Assembly (NCBI GenBank): GCA_963854835.1
Contig: OY978527.1
Location: forward strand, 29,740,047-29,804,046
Direction: 5' to 3'
From: Megamerina dolium
Taxonomy: Eukaryota; Arthropoda; Insecta; Diptera; Megamerinidae
Length of the DNA: 64,000 nt
This document shows positions 11,163 through 26,420 of the stretch, piece by piece. Made by a program: the position numbers and the translations under genes. Each line of letters begins with the position of its first letter. Positions within the stretch are counted from its first letter, which is position 1. Under the pieces are notes generated by a model. The model was not told where the DNA came from, searched no databases, and was given only the letters and a program-made list of their open reading frames with translations.

Positions 11163-13975
11163 CGTCCAAAATCTCTTGACATAAAATAATATTCTAAATG
11201 ACTCAGCAACACAGTATAGCCGCAATAACATTCATATTCTCATGTTTCTATACTTATTTAGATACATATCTAAAAGTAAATATATACATAAATGCGAATA
11301 GGACTACGTAGTTACATTAAGATGTGTAAAATTTTGACAACTAACTCAACAAAAATCACAAAATTTCGATATTTTCAAGAATTATTAAATATATTTCACA
11401 TTTGGATACATACATTAAGCATTGTTTGTACTGCTATTGTAAAAACATCGATTTTGTAGGGGGACTCCTCTAAACGTGGGAGATGAGAGATAAGTTCATA
11501 TATTCGGAGGAAATGTTAAGGAGAGAAAATTAAAGTGGGTCAATCATGTAATATATCGTTCTAGGAGTGATTACTGGGAAACTACGAGAAGTATTTGTAG
11601 ATTTTAAGGTGTTTTTATGTTCGCTTTTGTATTAGAGCCTGTATGGATCAAATATTGGATACGATGTGAGGGTTAGTCATACATTTTACAACTTTAGGGT
11701 TAATTGCTAAATGCGTTTGTGACTATTTATTGATTTTAAGGTATTTTACGTTCATTTTGTATAGGAGACCGCCTAAGGGGTGAATGGTGGTGGGAATAAG
11801 CATGTTCAAAGGAAATATTAGGAGCAAATAATTAATGGTATTATAGAGCAATTTTAACTGTTAATTTGTATTTTGAACTTGAACCCCGTCTAACGAGTTG
11901 CCTCATTCTATGCATTGCATTTTTTTCTTTTCCTGAGTTTATGCTATTCTCGGCTTGATTCAAAAAAGGCTTTAAAAAAGTAGAAGCGCCCAAATCTGGA
12001 ATATGTTTTTGGGTTAAAAACATATTCCACATTTCTTAAACATTTAAACCACCTTAATGTATTTAGATATATTCCCATTGAATAGTGACAGTGGTAGTGG
12101 CCATCAAATTGTGATGTTCACCATTTACCATTCGTTGCTGTAGAAAATTGATATTACTTATTTTATGAGAGATCGAGAAGTATTTCTTTTAGTCAGTATC
12201 GTGTACTACTTATATTCACATATACCGAGTACCTACTATACTACATATGTGAATGTTATTTACGCTCTGAAAATATGTTCACACTCGCATATACTCAATT
12301 CGGCGTTGTCACATATGAGATGTAATGTCGTACATATACATACATGCGGTATGTTAGGGTGGCATAGTACATGTACATGTAAATGTAGTGTATGTTTTGT
12401 TTATGTCGTTTAGCTTGTTGTTAGAAAGTAGTAGTAGTAGTGAGTCGCTTTAAAGTATGTATATGTCAAGGCGGCTTTCGGCATAAAGTGCTTCATTCTC
12501 ATATAGTCGTACATACTCACAATGGCGGGAGCGGGCAAGAATCGAAATTGATTTCGTTAAGAGGATTTGTGTCAAAAGCAGCAGCAGTAACAGCAGTAGC
12601 AGTAGTAGCAGCAATAACATCAGCCGCAGTTACATATACCTACGTACGTATATACCTACATAGAATATGTTGCCCTCATGGCTCAAGTAAGAACGAAAAT
12701 CGTATCTGACGCACATTTGAGCATATTACAAGAACGTGTCCTCACACATATTCACAACAATAACAATAACTCATGTGAAAATGAATCACGCCACCAGAAA
12801 GTAGCTCCAATCGTCAAAGCTCTTCTACGTCTCGAGCATCAGTCTAAACATACAAAAGTCAGTCACATTGTGTCTGCATGTTTGTTTACTTATTGACTAT
12901 ATACAAGACATAGACGTGAATAATAAGAAGCATAACGACAGGAACATAAATATGTATATGTTGTATATTTAGTTGACAATAAACTGCTCTATTTTACACG
13001 CATTGGCTTTTCGTATGATGTGAATACACATCGTATTGTACATAATATGTACATTGAACGAACAAATCGTGTAAATAATTAACCCGAGGAAGGTCAAATG
13101 TAAAGCGTATAATTTGTTGAAATTATTGAATTAATCATTCAAGATGCAAGTACGACTAATGAGAGTTCAGCATGTGATCAAGTGATTAAGTTCACTTCTA
13201 AAGCTCTATGTGTTTATTCTTCATAAGCAAATGTTGAAATGAAAAAATTGCTATTTGTTGGTAAATCTAAGGTGTGTATTAGCTATAAAAAAGGGGACTA
13301 AGACGATACAGCCTTTATCGCATATTTTTGAGTTAATCACAGACCTTGTTTAATCATAAATTTTCTATCCAAAAGATAACTTGTCAATATTACCTGTATT
13401 AATTTTACTGAAATTTCGAAAGAAAATCTAACTTTCGCATTTTTGATGCTTAGAATATTTTAATAAACGCAAAAAAATAGCGATGTTATCTACAAAATAT
13501 GAATGAAATGTACATGAAACCTTCTAGCGGGACTCGTAATTAAAAATGATTTCATTTGAAAAGTTGCTCAAATTTCCCATAGAATATCGTTAAGAGGAAA
13601 GTAAAAGGTTATCGTTAAATTTTGTTATAGCTGTTAGTACAACTTAGAGTGTTGGATGTAATATTTGCCGTGTTTTATTCGGTAGCTCGCTATCTTTGTA
13701 GATACAAGTTTCTCAAGTAGTGTTGATTTTATTTTTATTTCATATATAAATTTCAAGTAGAACGAATACGAATGATTTAATTGAAAAATGTTTCAAAAGT
13801 AATGGTATTCTTCCTTTTCTTCTTCTTCTTTTTAATTATAACATTTTTGATATTTAAATAAAGAGATATTGATAAATAACATCTCGGTACTATAGAAAAA
13901 ATGAATTTATCGAGCATTTTGCTTTTTGCCAGCTAACACGATTGTCAAATAAAATACGACTATTGTATTTTCTTT
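11163..13975. other. Non-coding stretch with degenerate repeats
   Basis: No gene recognised. Sequences at 11457-11525 and 11760-11825 (both with GGAAATrTTAaGGAG), and at 11597-11645 and 11732-11775 (GATTTTAAGGT...), are imperfect copies of each other. A CAG/GTA-rich patch lies at 12575-12620. The open frames there read as low-complexity Ala/Val and are not credited. Confidence 0.4.
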
Positions 13976-14281
13976 TGGCCTTCTGATCTGTAAGTCGTGG
14001 TTCAATCCCCGGCTGATGCATAACAAATTTAATATCGAAAAGATTTTTATTTCGAACGGCACCCACCTGTCGGCAAGCAATTGGCAATTCTTCTGGCCAT
14101 GAAAAAGCTTTTAAAAGAACTCTGTGACAAAGCCCAGGAAAAGTGATGTCACAAGGGTTCTGCCGTTCGGAACCGGCTAAAATAAGTAGGTCCCTTCTAA
14201 TACTGTCAAAAATTTAACACGCACAACAGTAATGGAAGAGAAGCTCGACCAATGACCCCTTCGGGGCTTTTAGTGCCACAT
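13976..14281 (+). mobile_element. tRNA-derived SINE, 5'-truncated
   Basis: This is the same family as the copy at 9.7 kb. It lacks the A-box half of the head but keeps the B box GGTTCAATCCC near 14000 and the body, ending AGTGCCACATA at the start of a (TA)n tract. Confidence 0.8.
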
Positions 14282-14297
14282 ATATATATATATACAT

Positions 14298-14359
<62 letters not shown>
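14282..14359. repeat. (TA)n microsatellite
   Basis: An interrupted TA tract of about 78 bp directly follows the SINE 3' end. Confidence 0.95.
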
Positions 14360-14362
<3 letters not shown>

Positions 14363-14920
14363 TTTTCTTTTACATGGCAAAGCAGAAGTGTATAATTGGG
14401 TGATATACACTTATAAAAAAATTTATTCTACTTGACGACGCATGCAAACAAATCGTTAACACTTCTCATAAAGTTTTACTATAGGCGCGTAATCATAAAT
14501 TTGCTACAGAAGTAGATAGTATTCTACTTTTGCGATTTCTTCAATTTTCTTTAAATATGTGTAAGGTTCGTAACTATTATTTGTATGCATAGGAGAAACA
14601 TAGAACATTTTTTGCACTATATAAGTTAAGTTTGTTTTCGTTAATAACAAAGCGAACAGCTCAAATAAAAATTTTTTTAAATTATAAAATTATGAAAATT
14701 GGTTTCTTTGACAAAAAGAAGCTTGGTGCAATTTAATGTTTTGTCAAGCGCTATCAAGAAAAATTTTAATATATGTTGAGTTCTGTTTTTGGAATGTACA
14801 ATAGTTAGTTAAGAAGACTGCTTTTAAGAAGTTAAGTAAGGTGGTTTTTTATTTGTTTACTCCAGAAACAATTTATTAATGTTTTCGTAGCAGATCCTTA
14901 AAATATATTAACCAATTACC
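14360..14920. other. Non-coding stretch upstream of the jockey LINE
   Basis: No gene was recognised. The 5' boundary of the following LINE cannot be fixed by eye, so part of this stretch may belong to its 5' UTR. Confidence 0.4.
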
Positions 14921-15031
14921 ATCTTTTTTCGCGAAAGTCACCAATAAGAGTGGACGTCTTTCTTTTGATTTTTAGAAAAAAAAAAAAACAAATAAAATAA
15001 TAATATAATTTGCAAACATTTTGTTTATAAT

Positions 15032-16645
15032 ATGAGTGTTCAGCGCTCTCCTCTCCGGCAACGGCAATCGCCTGTTAATGTGTGTGTAAACAATAATTTG
15101 CAATCACCCGCGCAAACCCCCCCGATAAGTGCATTATCAAATAAAACAGTTGATACACACTGCACAAGTGAAAGTAACAGTGCAAATCTTTTGCCTGCAC
15201 ATATTAAAAATTCATCAAATTTTGCAACAACAATAAATACAGACAAAAAAAATAATTTGTTCTATCGTGATATACTATCTCCCTCTATACCGTGCAGTGT
15301 ACAATGTGCTTCTCCTGCTGTAACACCAACAGCTACAACATCAAAGCAATCAAATAACGGCACTTCTACTGAAGTGCATGACCCAGTAGTTAAAGCAACT
15401 AGTGCGATGACTAATAAAGATCCAGTTGCTGTTCAAACTGGTATTGATCGCTACATTACTGTAGTAAAGCGAAAGAGAAGTCCGCAAAATTCAAAACAAA
15501 TGAATTCAACAAAAATTCAAAAACAGAACACTGTCCCTATTAGTTCGGAAAATAGATACGCTCTGCTTTCAGGTGATGAAAGTGACGAAAATATTATCTC
15601 CAAGAAAAATTTCAAACCCCCACCCATTTTCTTGAGAGAACGCAACTCAGATAAGTTGATTTCTAGAATTACAAGTCTTATAGGACCAAAGAATTTCCAT
15701 GTTGTTCCTATTCGCAAAGGCCAAATTGAGGAAACCAAAGTGCAAATCTACAGCGAAACTCATTATCGCAAAGTAATTGCCGAATTTGATGCTGTAAAAA
15801 AGAATTACTACACATATCAGCTAAAAAGTAGTAAGGGCTTAATCGTTGTACTCAAAGGCGTCGAACCCAACGTTGATATTAACGAAATCAAACTTGCCCT
15901 CCAGGAAGAAGGGTTTCAAGCCAAAACAGTATTCAACATTCTCAACAAGAGCAATATACCTCAACCGTTATATCGTATTGAGCTTCAGCCTGAAACAAAA
16001 CCCCTAAAAAAAGGTGAAGTACACCCCATATATAAAATTCGATATTTATTGCATCGCAAAATCACAATCGAAGAACCCCATAAGAGAACTGGACCTCCTC
16101 AGTGCAGCAACTGCCAAGAATATGGACATACTAAGACATATTGTACCCTGCCAGCTGTTTGTGTGATTTGTGGAGATCTCCATAAATCAAACATGTGCCC
16201 AAAATCTAAAGGCGATGCTAGCATGAAAAAATGCAGCAATTGTGGAGGTAATCACACCGCAAATTATAGAGGTTGCCCAGTATATACAACCCTAAAGGTA
16301 AATTTCTCCGCTAGCAATCAACCTCTAAAACCAGTTGAGCAAACTCAGATAGCCAACTCAAGTAAGAGACAAAATATTGATGCAACACAATTCTTCTCTA
16401 CAATCCCAAACAAGAATCAAACCAATTCATACGCTAGCGTGTTAAAACAAAACCCACACCAACAAAGCAATGTAAATAATGAGCAGAAACACTCACTGCC
16501 CACCCAACAGCCAAGTACCCTTGAACATTTGCTTCAAACATTGATTCAGAATATGAACCAATTCATGAACTCAATGCAAACAATGATGCAAGAAATGATG
16601 AAAAATCAATTGATGTTACTCCAAACATTGCTATCCAGACCATGA
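15032..16645 (+). CDS. Jockey LINE ORF1, gag-like nucleic-acid-binding protein
   Basis: A 537-residue protein that in this clade coats element RNA and delivers it to the nucleus and chromatin. The first ~180 residues are Ser/Thr/Asn-rich and low in order. A gag central domain follows at about 200-340. Three zinc knuckles come next: CSNCQEYGHTKTYC near residue 358, CVICGDLHKSNMCP near 377, and CSNCGGNHTANYRGCP near 400. The C-terminus is Gln/Met-rich (QNMNQFMNSMQTMMQ), probably coiled-coil. It starts at the first ATG after the A-rich leader. Its TGA stop overlaps the ORF2 ATG by four bases, which suggests coupled or reinitiated translation. No frameshift or stop interrupts it. Confidence 0.9.
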   Translation: MSVQRSPLRQRQSPVNVCVNNNLQSPAQTPPISALSNKTVDTHCTSESNSANLLPAHIKNSSNFATTINTDKKNNLFYRDILSPSIPCSVQCASPAVTPTATTSKQSNNGTSTEVHDPVVKATSAMTNKDPVAVQTGIDRYITVVKRKRSPQNSKQMNSTKIQKQNTVPISSENRYALLSGDESDENIISKKNFKPPPIFLRERNSDKLISRITSLIGPKNFHVVPIRKGQIEETKVQIYSETHYRKVIAEFDAVKKNYYTYQLKSSKGLIVVLKGVEPNVDINEIKLALQEEGFQAKTVFNILNKSNIPQPLYRIELQPETKPLKKGEVHPIYKIRYLLHRKITIEEPHKRTGPPQCSNCQEYGHTKTYCTLPAVCVICGDLHKSNMCPKSKGDASMKKCSNCGGNHTANYRGCPVYTTLKVNFSASNQPLKPVEQTQIANSSKRQNIDATQFFSTIPNKNQTNSYASVLKQNPHQQSNVNNEQKHSLPTQQPSTLEHLLQTLIQNMNQFMNSMQTMMQEMMKNQLMLLQTLLSRP

Positions 16646-19290
16646 GTTGTCTCAAGATATGCCACTGGAACGCCAACGGCTTAAGCCAGCACCGTTTGGA
16701 GCTAATTCAATTCCTTGAATCCAGCCAAATCGACATAATGATGATATCTGAGACCCATTTCACTGACAAAAATTGCTACCAAATACCATATTACAAACTG
16801 TACACCACAAATCATCCGCATGGTAAGGCACGCGGAGGAACTGCCATATTGATAAAAAGCAGAATAAAACATCATGTTCTTGAAGATTTTAGTAGCGTCT
16901 ACTTGCAAGCAACATCTATATGTCTGGAAGAATACATCTCTAAGCTAGTAATATCTGCGATATACTGTCCCCCAAGATACAGTATTACCGAACAGCAATA
17001 TAAAGAATTTTTCTCAACTCTTGGTAGCAAATTCTTGGTTGCTGGCGATTTCAACGCCAAACACACTCACTGGGGCTCCCGATTAATAACTCCAAAAGGC
17101 AAAAGACTATGTTCAATCATCACTAACCACGGCTACGATGTTATTTCAAATGGTCAACCGACATATTGGCCGACGGACAAGAGGAAAATACCCGATCTCA
17201 TAGACTTTGGAGTCGCCAAAGGTTTGCAGATGGAAAATATCTCCACAGAGTGTAATTATGATCTATCATCTGACCACTCACCCACGGTAATATCTATAAA
17301 ATCACCAAGCCCCCAAAGCAATTGCGTTAGAAAGAAAATAGAATGGTTAAAATTCAAGAAATATATAAATTCCCATCTTCCTCTGAGTACTGTATTAAGA
17401 AATGGACACGATGTAGACTCAGCACTTGAAAAATTCAACCAGCTGCTCTCATTAGCTCTCAGCTCAGCCACCTGCACAAAGGTATGCAAGCAATCAAACT
17501 ATAGCCCATACACACCAGCCGATATTGAATTGCTAGTAAGACAGAAAAGAAGACTCCGAAGACAATGGCAAGAATTCAGATCACCGAATCTGAAAACACA
17601 GCTACAGCACTGCACTCGAAAGTTAAAGCAAGCCTTAAAAAATAAAAACAACAAAGAGTTAGAAGAGCACATAGCGAAATTAACACCTGGTGAAGCGTCA
17701 GACTACTCTTTGTGGAAATCAGCAAAAAACTCAAATCGGCCAATTCTCACTGATTCCCCCATCCGTTTGATTGACGGTAATTGGGCTAGAAGCAACTGTG
17801 AGAAGGGTTTGGCTTTTGCAAACCACCTAAAAAGTGTGTTTACACCCAATCCACCCTCTTCACAGTCCTCATTACCAAAATTAACTTCTCAACCTTGCTC
17901 AATAACGCTCAAAATTAAAAAAAAGGACATATTCAAAGCAATTTATAAAGATTTAAACCCAAAAAAATCACCTGGTCCAGATAAAATTACCGGTAAAATG
18001 ATAAAAGAGCTACCTCCGGCTTCAGTAATTCATCTGATGCACATTTTCAATGCTATCCTTCGTATTAAACACTATCCCAAATGCTGGAAAACTTCAAAAA
18101 TTATTATGATAGCAAAACCAGGAAAAGACCCTACAAAAGTTGCATCGTACAAACCTATCAGCCTCCTGCCGCTACTCTCTAAAGTATTCGAAAAGCTACT
18201 TGTCATGAATATAACTCCATTTATTAATCTCAACCAACTGATTCCTCAACATCAGTTTGGATTTAGAAAACAGCACGGCACAATAGAACAAGTCCACCGC
18301 ATTGTAACTCTGATAAGGAACACTTTTGAAGAAAAAAAGTATTGCTCAGCTGTCTTTCTTGATATCACTCAAGCTTTCGATAAAGTATGGCACGATGGCC
18401 TTATTTACAAACTCAAACTATTACTGCCTGCAAATGTCTCCTCATTGCTTAGTAGCTACCTCACGAAAAGACAATTTCTCGTACATCACAAGGATTACAC
18501 AACAAATCCATTGGATATTCACGCTGGCGTTCCTCAAGGAAGCGTTTTGGGTCCCTTACTGTATCTCTTATACACTTCAGATATGCCCAACAATAACTAT
18601 ACATTCATATCGACCTTTGCTGATGATACGGCAATATTGTGCTCTCGCTCTAACCCCATAGAAGCTACTAAACTCCTGCAGACTCATGTCGATTCTCTCG
18701 AAATCTGGCTAGCAAAATGGCGTATAAAAGACAATGAACCAAAGAGCGTACATGTAACCTTCACGCTAAGGCTAGATACATGTCCCCCACTTAAAATTAA
18801 TGGCCAATCAGTTCCACATTGTTCCTCAACAAAGTACTTGGGTATTCACCTCGACAGAAGGCTGACATGGAAAAATCACATAGAGGCAAAGAAAACTCAG
18901 ATCAAGCTTAAAATGAATCAGTTATGGTGGCTGTTACACAAAAGATCAAAGTTGAATCTTGAATACAAAGTGCTATTATATAAAGCAATCCTGAAACCAA
19001 TCTGGACTTATGGTATTCAGTTTTGGGGCACCGCATCTCCCTCTAATATCGAAAAATTGCAGCGAATACAATCCAAGTGTCTGCGAATTATTGTAAACGC
19101 GCCTTGGTATATGAGGAACGTTAACATCCATCGAGATTTAAATGTACCCACAATTTCTGAGGAAGTTGCAATGTCCTGCAGAAGCTACATTCAAAAATTA
19201 CACAATCATCCGAATCCCCTTGCTAGGCAATTGTTGCTGAGCAAGGGGCATCGTCGATTAAAGAGAAAAGACACACTGAATATGCTGTAA
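16642..19290 (+). CDS. Jockey LINE ORF2, APE endonuclease and reverse transcriptase
   Basis: An 882-residue protein that nicks target DNA and copies element RNA at the nick. The N-terminal APE-type endonuclease shows HWNANGL (residue ~8), SETHF (~36), VAGDFNAKHTHWGS (~133) and SDHSP (~213). The reverse transcriptase begins near KSPGPDKITG (~443) and includes KVASYKPISLLP, FGFRKQHGTIEQ, FLDITQAFDKVWH, GVPQGSVLGPLLY and the catalytic FADD (~659-662). The C-terminal part (WTYGIQFWGTAS, KLQRIQSKCLR) is typical of jockey elements. Length and order fit the family, and all visible catalytic residues are kept. Confidence 0.93.
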   Translation: MSCLKICHWNANGLSQHRLELIQFLESSQIDIMMISETHFTDKNCYQIPYYKLYTTNHPHGKARGGTAILIKSRIKHHVLEDFSSVYLQATSICLEEYISKLVISAIYCPPRYSITEQQYKEFFSTLGSKFLVAGDFNAKHTHWGSRLITPKGKRLCSIITNHGYDVISNGQPTYWPTDKRKIPDLIDFGVAKGLQMENISTECNYDLSSDHSPTVISIKSPSPQSNCVRKKIEWLKFKKYINSHLPLSTVLRNGHDVDSALEKFNQLLSLALSSATCTKVCKQSNYSPYTPADIELLVRQKRRLRRQWQEFRSPNLKTQLQHCTRKLKQALKNKNNKELEEHIAKLTPGEASDYSLWKSAKNSNRPILTDSPIRLIDGNWARSNCEKGLAFANHLKSVFTPNPPSSQSSLPKLTSQPCSITLKIKKKDIFKAIYKDLNPKKSPGPDKITGKMIKELPPASVIHLMHIFNAILRIKHYPKCWKTSKIIMIAKPGKDPTKVASYKPISLLPLLSKVFEKLLVMNITPFINLNQLIPQHQFGFRKQHGTIEQVHRIVTLIRNTFEEKKYCSAVFLDITQAFDKVWHDGLIYKLKLLLPANVSSLLSSYLTKRQFLVHHKDYTTNPLDIHAGVPQGSVLGPLLYLLYTSDMPNNNYTFISTFADDTAILCSRSNPIEATKLLQTHVDSLEIWLAKWRIKDNEPKSVHVTFTLRLDTCPPLKINGQSVPHCSSTKYLGIHLDRRLTWKNHIEAKKTQIKLKMNQLWWLLHKRSKLNLEYKVLLYKAILKPIWTYGIQFWGTASPSNIEKLQRIQSKCLRIIVNAPWYMRNVNIHRDLNVPTISEEVAMSCRSYIQKLHNHPNPLARQLLLSKGHRRLKRKDTLNML

Positions 19291-19461
19291 AATTGCTACA
19301 TCTCGCGACTCACCAAATTGTGATGGAACGTAGGGGATATCACATAGTTTTATTTAGTTTGTAAGATTTGAATACTTATTGTTAGTTTCTTGTATTTAAG
19401 AAAGATTCAATAAAAAAAAAAAATAAGCTAACAAAAAAAAAAAAAAAAAAATCTTGTAGTG

Positions 19462-19660
19462 GGAAGTATGAAAGCCATATCCTATACATCATTCATCATA
19501 CCTGTCCTCCATTATGGCGCTGAAGGTTGGACACTCTCCACCCATAACGACAGAGAAAAATTCTTCGGAAAATGTTTGGATTTATTTGCGTTGGCGGAGA
19601 GAATGCTCTAAATTTAAACCGGCAAAATCTTAGACGGCTAATTTGGGAATGGACAGGACA
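19462..19660 (+). mobile_element. RTE LINE relic
   Basis: The plus strand reads IPVLHYGAEGWTLSTHNDRE with a frame slip, matching MPVLTYGAEAWTISISDER of the RTE copy at 42.6-45.7 kb. It then decays into broken frames. It lies directly after the jockey poly(A) tail, so the jockey element probably landed next to or inside an old RTE copy. Confidence 0.6.
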
Positions 19661-20083
19661 TTACATGATGAAGATTTCTGAGGACACACTATCTATGCGA
19701 CTCTCGCCTAGCAGAAGACGCTACAAGAAGCATATATTGTATATGTCAAGTACTCAGTTTTTCTAAGAGAACGAAAGAAGAGACTAGGCAAATATGTATT
19801 GGAGGAAAATTACACAGGACTACTAGTTTCGAATGTAATTAAATACCTGAATATAGTTTACAAGGAGGAGTAATAACACACTCATAATACAAGGGATGTA
19901 TAATAGAACTCAAGGATAGTGGTATGTAGGGAATATCTTCAATCCGAACAACGTATTCATAATTGCCCTTCTCCAACTAGAGGAAAATATGACAGCACTT
20001 GGAATTTGTAACTGACGCCAGCGAACTTAAAATCACAAACGACTGATAAGCAAATAAAAAGAAGAAAAGAGATATGTTTAATT
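19661..20083. other. Non-coding stretch
   Basis: Degraded sequence, possibly further RTE remnant, with no intact frame. Confidence 0.35.
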
Positions 20084-24061
<3,978 letters not shown>

Positions 24062-24230
24062 TTACTTAACAGTTTTGCCGAGCCAGTTTAGCCGCTGGAT
24101 TATCATTCGTTTCTCTATTTTAATGTTGCCATAAACTCATACAGCTTATGGTTGTACCTCACTCGGTGTTGTGCGCCAATCACAAGATGACTCAAACATC
24201 TTGAAGTCGCAGAGCTTTCTCTCATTGTAA
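24062..24230 (-). mobile_element. RTE LINE relic
   Basis: The minus strand reads RVRYNHKLYEFMATLK and then, after a frame break, IQRLNWLG. These correspond to YRIRYNHELYELYAD and IQRLRWLGH in the better RTE copies. Stops and frameshifts show it is dead. Confidence 0.6.
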
Positions 24231-24778
24231 GTGGCAGATGCTTGATTGTTTGATTAGTCGGTTCATATGAAGTCTCTCGTAATACACACTTCGTGACCGC
24301 CTCTTTGTTGCAGAAATTGAGAGTTTGTGAAAGCAATTGCTGAATTGCATAAACCACCCTTTAAAATTATGCTAGACAATTCATTTAAATTGGGAATAAT
24401 ATCAACAATGTCTCTATGTAATTGGTAACCAGCGACTTTTGCTTTGTTTGCGTTGATGATTCTCCGGAACATTACTCAACTTCTGGAATTCTGGACGACT
24501 TTATACCAATTATATAAAATTTGTTCTCGATATGTGTTTTGTGATGTTTCACACGCATGAATGCGCACTTTTTATATTTGTTAAATCAAATCAATCAACT
24601 GTTCCGCAAACAGCTCTCAAGGTGTCTACCGCATCGTAATTACAAATAATACTAAATGATATCATTTTCTATACTTTGTTGTTGTTGTCCCTCGTTTATA
24701 ATGCAAAATATGTAGAAAAAACCTTCCTGTTTTTTCTACAAATAGATGAATAATTTCATGTTTGTGTTTGCAATTTTT
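24231..24778. other. Non-coding stretch
   Basis: Minus-strand open frames at 24.26-24.47 kb are unrecognised. They may be remnants of the RTE copy or of DNA inserted in it. No firm call. Confidence 0.35.
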
Positions 24779-26420
24779 TATACCCTGCATAATGCAATAT
24801 GCAAGGTATATTCATTTCGGTCAGATGTTTGTGTCCACTTGAAGGAATCTTCTGAGATATAGAAAAGTATATATATTCGTGATCAACGTCGCTTAAATTT
24901 TCGATTTAACGATGTCCGTCCGTCCGTCCGTCCGTCTGTCTGTCACCTAGCTGGTTCGCACGATAACTTGAGTAAATATTGAGCTATTTCGATGAAATTT
25001 GGCATAAGTAACATTTGATCGAAGGGTACGGAGGGGATTGATATTGGCAATGATCGGTCAATAGCCACGCCCACACCAAGCATTCAAAGCGACTAACCTC
25101 GAAATTTTCAAAATTTTAACTTCCTATAACTCACTAAATATACCACCTGGGATAACAATATTTCGCACATAGAGTTACATTATACTGCTACATAACCTTG
25201 CCAAAAATAGGCTAGCCACGCCTAATTTTTATAGTAACTCCCAACAAAGTGTCTGTACTTCTTTTAAATTGAAACAGCTATAACTTCTACAATCTTCTGT
25301 CCAGAATATCCATAATTGACACTTAGATTAACATGGTAGTCGGAAATAATATGGCAGAAAATCAGTGTGCCACACCCACTCCTATTTGGGTCTCCCATAC
25401 AAAGTTGCGGAAATTAAAAAAAATGTTACCGGTTATAACTTGCAAACTATTCAGAGTAGAGTAACGAGATTTAAGGTGTGGATTAGTATTGTACGAGCAA
25501 TTAGGCTCACAGGAAATGGACGCACCACGTTCACTCTTTATCGTAGCCCCCATACAAATTTTAAATTGAAACAGCTGTAACTTCGGCAATCTTCTGTCTA
25601 GAATAACCATAATTGACACTTAACTTAATATCGTAGTCGGAAATAATCTTTCAAAAAATCAACATTCCACGCCCACTTCTTATTGGGGCTCCCATACAAA
25701 GTTGAGGAAATTAAACAAAAATGTTAACCACCATAACTTATAAACAGTGTAGAACAACCAGATTTAAGGAGTGGATTAGTATGGTAAGAGCAAATATACT
25801 CTCAAAAAATGGGCCAGCCACGCACATTGTTTATTGTGGCTCCCATACAGAATGACTGAATTTCTTTTAAATTGAGATAGCTGCAGCTTCTGCAATCTTC
25901 TGTCTAGAAACATCGTAATTAATACTTAGGTTAATATGGTAGTTGTACATAATCTGACAAAAAATCAACATGCCACGTGGTAGCCCCATTAAGAAGTGGT
26001 TCTTAATGGGGCTACCATACAAAGTTGTGAAAATTTAAAAAAATTTAAACCGCTATTACTTACGAACTATTCAACGTAGGACAAACAAATTTAAGGTGTG
26101 AATTAATATTGCAAAATTAATTAGATTTACCAGAAAGAAGTAAGCCACGCCAACTTTTTATATAGCTCCCATACTAAGTCTCGGAATTATCTTAAAAACC
26201 TCCTTTAAATTATCCCCTTTAAAACCCCCATAAGTTACAAATTACTTCGTCAAAGTCAACCATATTTCGGGTGTAAATTAGTAGTATATGCAAAAATTGT
26301 TTTTCAAAAAGTGGAAATAAAAGCAGGAGATGGATATTCTAGTAAACTTTTTATATAAATATATCTACATATGCAGGGTATAATTTGGTCGGCCCCAGCC
26401 GACTGTAAGGAGATTTTTTA
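24779..26420 (+). repeat. Interspersed repeat, copy 1, with internal ~300-bp units
   Basis: It begins TATACCCTGCAT (24779-24790), has the inverse ATGCAGGGTATA at 26371-26382, and ends in a conserved tail containing the small hairpin GTCGGCcccaGCCGAC. A (CCGT)n run lies near 24910-24945. Internally, a unit starting TTTTAAATTGAAACAGCTG and continuing with ATCTTCTGTCYAGAAT recurs at about 25262, 25558 and 25866. A second full copy lies at 62.66-63.96 kb. No protein coding was seen. The class is unknown to me, possibly a non-autonomous DNA element. Confidence 0.8.

Larger units (their letters stand above)
14921..19451 (+). mobile_element. Jockey-clade non-LTR retrotransposon, apparently intact
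   Basis: A short 5' UTR is followed by ORF1 (gag-like), ORF2 (endonuclease plus reverse transcriptase), a ~120-bp 3' UTR, an AATAAA signal at 19409-19414 and a poly(A) tail ending at 19451. The start is approximate: a GGACGTC motif at 14952-14958 resembles the downstream promoter element of jockey-type internal promoters. No convincing target-site duplication was found. Both ORFs are uninterrupted, so this copy may be young and could be autonomous. The right flank is an RTE relic, a different retroelement. Confidence 0.85.

Noticed and set aside
12440..12709. ORF with an Ala/Val-rich stretch
   Set aside because: Arises from an imperfect CAG/GTA repeat; no domain, no splice context.
24910..24945. 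(CCGT)n run considered as a CRISPR-like or satellite array
   Set aside because: A 4-base simple repeat within a dispersed element, with no spacers.
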